Positions 4,838-6,201 of a stretch of DNA of 6,201 nt are shown in pieces. The notes under the pieces are model-generated. The model made no database searches. It had not been told where the DNA came from and saw only the letters and a list, made by a program, of their open reading frames with translations. This stretch comes from Candidatus Woesearchaeota archaeon (GTDB taxonomy: Archaea > Nanobdellota > Nanobdellia > Woesearchaeales > UBA10200): contig JAGVZX010000043.1 of assembly GCA_018302185.1 (NCBI GenBank), forward strand, positions 1-6,201, written 5' to 3'. The position numbers and the translations under genes were made by a program. How positions within the stretch are numbered: position 1 is the stretch's first letter; each line of letters begins with the position of its first letter.

Positions 4838-6043
4838 ATGCTGACAAAGCGACAATGTAACAGTATTAGCTTATGGCAGACTGGTTTTGGCTTTTCTCAG
4901 GAACACTTTACTTGGCACCCAGTGGAAGAAAGGATTTTGATAAAAGACGAATTTTATAGTAATGGCTCCTTGAAATATTCTACGTATTATTTTGATGATG
5001 ATTATATAGTGATTCAAAATTCAAGCGGAACTTATAACATAACTAATATCTATCAAGACGGAATTTTAGTTGGATATGAAGATATTGATGGAAGGAAAAG
5101 ATATGTCTTGCCAGACCATGAAGGAAGTGTTCATATTGTTTTGAATGAATCAGGAGATGTTATTGAGGAAAATCTGTTCAGTCCTTTTGCGGAGCCATTG
5201 CATGGTGTAATAGAGAATAAATTTAGTTATGAAGCGAAAGAATATGATTCTTTGGTGCAGGATTATGATTTTCATGCTAGGAAATACAATCCTAATTTAA
5301 GGATTTTTATGCAGCCTGATACCTTGATACAGAATGTTTATGACCCTCAGAGCCTTAACCGCTATAGTTTTGAACGCAACAACCCACAGAAGAATACAGA
5401 TCCTACAGGACATGTGGTATGGTACATAGCTATACCCTTAGCAATTATTATAACAATAATATTGGATTACGCTTACGATAAATATTATGGTGATAAAAAC
5501 AAAAATCCTAATTTAGCAGAGAGTGGAGCGGCTGGAGGAGCTAGCGAAGGTATAGGGCAAGCTGCGGAAAAAGGTTTAGGAAAAAGCGCAGGAAAAGCTC
5601 TTCCGGGGGTTTTTGATATTATTATGGAAATTCCTTTAACCAGTAGTGAAGATGTTTGTCGAACTGAAGCCGAGTGTGTTCAAAAAATTGAACCAAAAAA
5701 AGAGCAAACAGAAGAAGATTTAAAGTGTAAAATAATTAATTGTAATTACAAATATGGAGTAATTAGTGACGATAATGAAGACAATAGACAATCTGGTAGC
5801 CCAAGCATTTCTAATCCAAGTAGTCAAGCTGATTCATCAAAAGCAATAAGTCAAACTGCCCAGCAAAATATAAATCAAGGCGGTAGTGGATATGTGCAGG
5901 GAGTAGGATACGTAACTAGTGGAGGGGCAACCTATCCAACTAGTAATCCATATTTTGTACCAGGCACAGGTAATTCACCTTGGGGAGGAAGTTATAGCAA
6001 TGTTGTCCAAGACCCTTCTACTGGACACTGGGTGATTGCATAA
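4838..6043 (+). CDS. RHS-repeat-associated core protein with uncharacterised C-terminal domain, lacking the repeat region
   Basis: The 401-residue product carries the RHS-associated core at about 72-191: YVLPDHEGSVHIVLNESGDV (89-108, the D-H-x-G-S block), LFSPFAEP (113-120), FHARKYNP (145-152), MQPDTLI (158-164), SLNRYSFERNNP (172-183) and the closing DPTG (188-191). In RHS proteins this core closes a sugar-binding-like shell and marks the border to a variable C-terminal toxin, often released by cleavage near the DPxG. Here the core is followed at once by a membrane helix (about 193-212), a Gly/Ala-rich GxxxG-like segment (about 230-257), an acidic part with Cys274, Cys280, Cys297 and Cys302, a Ser/Gln-rich linker, and a Gly/Tyr-rich end. 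I recognise no toxin fold. RHS proteins usually exceed 1,000 residues; this one lacks the YD repeats and any signal peptide. The first 20 or so residues do not resemble RHS sequence, whereas HFTWHPVEERILIKD (23-37) does. It is either an orphan RHS tip or a 5'-truncated remnant. G+C is visibly lower than in the sugar genes. Confidence 0.7.
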   Translation: MLTKRQCNSISLWQTGFGFSQEHFTWHPVEERILIKDEFYSNGSLKYSTYYFDDDYIVIQNSSGTYNITNIYQDGILVGYEDIDGRKRYVLPDHEGSVHIVLNESGDVIEENLFSPFAEPLHGVIENKFSYEAKEYDSLVQDYDFHARKYNPNLRIFMQPDTLIQNVYDPQSLNRYSFERNNPQKNTDPTGHVVWYIAIPLAIIITIILDYAYDKYYGDKNKNPNLAESGAAGGASEGIGQAAEKGLGKSAGKALPGVFDIIMEIPLTSSEDVCRTEAECVQKIEPKKEQTEEDLKCKIINCNYKYGVISDDNEDNRQSGSPSISNPSSQADSSKAISQTAQQNINQGGSGYVQGVGYVTSGGATYPTSNPYFVPGTGNSPWGGSYSNVVQDPSTGHWVIA

Positions 6044-6071
6044 TGATCTTATGTAATAATATCCATTTAGG

Positions 6072-6077
6072 TATATT
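6072..6077 (+). promoter_or_regulatory. Weak TATA-like element before the last gene
   Basis: TATATT lies 41 nt before the ATG at 6113. Transcription starting about 25-28 nt downstream would leave a leader of roughly 13 nt containing the GAGGT site, which fits a message with a Shine-Dalgarno sequence. The element is short and the region A/T-rich, so confidence is low. Confidence 0.25.
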
Positions 6078-6100
6078 GGAGACTAAATGAACTAAAGAGC

Positions 6101-6105
6101 GAGGT
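6101..6105 (+). promoter_or_regulatory. Shine-Dalgarno site of the final partial gene
   Basis: GAGGT is placed 7 nt before the ATG at 6113, a normal ribosome-binding distance. It is the only convincingly spaced site of this kind in the window and is the main reason to accept the short partial gene. Confidence 0.5.
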
Positions 6106-6112
6106 TATAAAA

Positions 6113-6201
6113 ATGATACGAAAATACGATGTGAAGTATACTGCACTTAGGTGGATTTTTATTATTTTTTTAGCAGTATTATTTGGATTTACAGCTAAGC
6201 G
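6113..6201 (+). CDS. Start of a small membrane protein (3' end outside window); possible immunity gene
   Basis: Only the first 29 codons are in the window. The product begins MIRKYDVKYTALRW and continues into a strongly hydrophobic segment (about 13-27), followed by Thr-Ala-Lys. Positive residues before the helix suggest an N-terminal anchor with the N-terminus in the cytoplasm; an uncleaved signal is also possible. The start is supported by GAGGT 7 nt upstream. It lies 69 bp after the RHS-core gene on the same strand, the position often taken by the immunity gene of an RHS or polymorphic toxin. That role is inferred from position alone, and too little sequence is present to assign a family. 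Confidence 0.5.
   Translation, partial: MIRKYDVKYTALRWIFIIFLAVLFGFTAK

Noticed and set aside
4828..4860. Ten-codon frame MNYYADKATM just before the RHS start
   Set aside because: The YYAD string recalls RHS repeats, but the frame ends at once, the ATG is too close to the TATA element, and I could not connect it to the downstream frame by a single shift.
1..6201. tRNA, rRNA, CRISPR array, transposase or insertion-sequence ends
   Set aside because: Reading both strands, I saw no regularly spaced repeats, cloverleaf-like sequence, transposase motif or paired terminal repeats with target duplications.

Overview
The window looks like a chromosomal segment of an archaeon, most likely a DPANN lineage (Woesearchaeota/Pacearchaeota-like). 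The main evidence is promoter architecture. Six of the start codons have a TTTATA or TTTATT element whose first base lies 27-30 nt upstream, with no well-placed Shine-Dalgarno sequence. That is the geometry of archaeal TATA-driven leaderless transcripts. The RelE-type toxin, its small antitoxin and the RHS-core protein also resemble families I associate with DPANN genomes. The phylum is inferred from these features, not from a marker gene.

Region 1 (1-4035) is a surface-sugar block. It opens with the 3' part of a GHMP kinase of the D-glycero-D-manno-heptose 7-phosphate kinase type (hddA-like). Next comes a SIS-domain sedoheptulose-7-phosphate isomerase (gmhA-like). A family 2 glycosyltransferase resembling dolichyl/polyprenyl-phosphate sugar synthases follows, coupled by a 4-bp ATGA overlap to an extended SDR sugar epimerase/dehydratase. 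A second extended SDR lies on the minus strand. The two SDR genes converge, and their stop codons sit in the two arms of one short hairpin. Together the genes suggest synthesis of a nucleotide-activated heptose or derived sugar and its loading onto a lipid carrier for surface glycan or protein glycosylation. The donor and acceptor cannot be read from the sequence.

Region 2 (about 4085-6201) is an accessory block of visibly lower G+C. It starts with a gene-poor stretch holding an apparently orphan TATA element and A/T-rich repeats. A RelE/ParE-type toxin (+) and a 46-residue antitoxin (-) then follow tail to tail, with stop codons overlapping by 4 bp; such pairs are usually co-directional operons. 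Head to head with the antitoxin is a 401-residue protein with an RHS-associated core ending in DPTG, but with no RHS/YD repeat region and no signal peptide. Its C-terminal part begins with a transmembrane helix and matches no toxin family I recognise. The window closes with the start of a small membrane protein that has its own Shine-Dalgarno site and sits where an immunity gene would be expected.

The best candidate for something undescribed is the 4085-6201 block: a convergent toxin-antitoxin pair joined through a divergent promoter region to an RHS tip with an unknown membrane-linked C-terminal domain and a possible immunity gene. The biology of this block is inference.
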